Positions 6,540 to 7,068 of a stretch of 7,068 nt of DNA are shown piece by piece. The position numbers were made by a program, and so were the translations under genes. Numbering within the stretch: the first letter of the stretch is position 1; every line of letters starts with the position of its first letter. The stretch covers positions 1 through 7,068 of the forward strand of contig JAUWLO010000106.1 of assembly GCA_030613605.1 (NCBI GenBank). Reading direction: 5' to 3'. The DNA comes from Gammaproteobacteria bacterium (GTDB lineage: Bacteria > Pseudomonadota > Gammaproteobacteria > SZUA-152). The notes beneath the pieces are model-generated. The model ran no database searches, was not told where the DNA came from, and saw only the letters and a list, made by a program, of their open reading frames with translations.

Positions 6540-7068
6540 ATGCGCATTGCATTGGGAGTGGAATACGATGGGCATAAGTTTTGTGGCTGGCAGTCACAGA
6601 AACAAGATTTGCCAACGGTCCAGGAATCACTTGAAGCTGGACTTTCAATGGTTGCAAATTCACCGATCAAAGTGATTTGTGCAGGTCGTACGGATGCAGG
6701 TGTGCATGCCTGTGGTCAGGTTGTGCATTTCGATACCGATGTCGAACGCAGTGAACGATCATGGCTTGCAGGTGCCAATGCTAATATTGCACCATCAATT
6801 TCTGTTATTTGGGCCAAACCGGTTAGTGACGAATTTCATGCACGGTTTTCGGCATTGCGCCGACGTTATCGTTATGTCATTGCCAATCGTTCTGTGCGTC
6901 CTACTTTCGCGGCGGGTCGGGTGTCCTGGGATCATCGTCCATTAGATGAATGTCGTATGCAACAGGCGGCCAACCATCTGCTGGGTGAACACGATTTTAA
7001 TTCTTATCGCACGGCAGCCTGTCAGGCCCATAGTCCGGTGCGGACAATTCACCGGCTTGAAGTAACCC
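6540..7068 (+). CDS. truA: tRNA pseudouridine(38-40) synthase, N-terminal part (partial)
   Basis: The first 176 codons are present and the frame is still open at the window edge. TruA converts uridines 38-40 in the anticodon stem-loop of many tRNAs to pseudouridine. The start MRIALGVEYDGHKFCGWQSQ is the typical RNA-binding first strand, and GRTDAGVHACGQVVHF (49-64) contains the catalytic aspartate D52. FHARFSALRRRYRYVI (99-114) carries the conserved tyrosine Y110, and HDFNSYRTAACQAHSPVRTI (151-170) is the conserved segment that follows. ATG 6540 gives the normal N-terminus. The only Shine-Dalgarno-like bases, AGG at 6524-6526, are 13 bases away, so initiation may be weak. The 36-base AT-rich gap after the EcfT-like gene holds no terminator, so the two are probably co-transcribed. 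Confidence 0.96.
   Translation, partial: MRIALGVEYDGHKFCGWQSQKQDLPTVQESLEAGLSMVANSPIKVICAGRTDAGVHACGQVVHFDTDVERSERSWLAGANANIAPSISVIWAKPVSDEFHARFSALRRRYRYVIANRSVRPTFAAGRVSWDHRPLDECRMQQAANHLLGEHDFNSYRTAACQAHSPVRTIHRLEVT

Noticed and set aside
6679..6945. 88-codon + strand frame inside truA
   Set aside because: Out of frame with clear TruA motifs, including the catalytic GRTDAGVHA; a shadow frame.
1..7068. CRISPR array, tRNA/rRNA gene, transposase, toxin-antitoxin or phage genes
   Set aside because: Looked for on both strands; no regularly spaced direct repeats, cloverleaf or matching protein motifs were seen.

Overview
The window is a chromosomal housekeeping stretch from a gammaproteobacterium. 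The evidence is the gene order leuD - leuB - asd - fimV - (small membrane gene) - truA, all on the + strand, which matches the leu/asd/fimV/truA neighbourhood of Pseudomonas-type Gammaproteobacteria. A full-length FimV-type polar hub protein points the same way. Base composition is moderate and the coding style is uniform. I cannot name a genus from the sequence alone.

Layout. Positions 1-98 are the last codons of leuD. Positions 99-230 form a gap carrying a 71-bp inverted-repeat element (120-190) in which each arm is itself a perfect hairpin. leuB (231-1316) and asd (1394-2509) follow with a short spacer; they serve leucine and aspartate-family (lysine, threonine, methionine, diaminopimelate) biosynthesis. 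Positions 2510-2801 are an AT-rich non-coding region with a plausible sigma-70 promoter and a long leader for fimV. fimV (2802-5333) encodes a signal peptide, a LysM domain, a coiled coil, one membrane span and an acidic cytoplasmic region with TPR-like helices. A strong intrinsic terminator (5389-5424) closes the unit.

Positions 5425-5747 hold no convincing gene. About 240 bp of this (5425-5664) is a palindromic, multi-hairpin element with short terminal inverted repeats that starts at the first base after the terminator T-tract. Its reading frames happen to be open and run in frame into the next gene, so automatic annotation could easily add about 105 false residues to that gene. The real gene (5748-6503) is a small membrane protein resembling the CbiQ/EcfT transmembrane component of energy-coupling-factor transporters, with no partner in the window. 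truA (6540 to the window end) is cut by the right edge.

No defence, CRISPR, phage or other clearly new system is visible. The best candidates for a second look are the structured element at 5425-5664, the orphan EcfT-like gene beside it, and the hairpin pair inside the leu operon.
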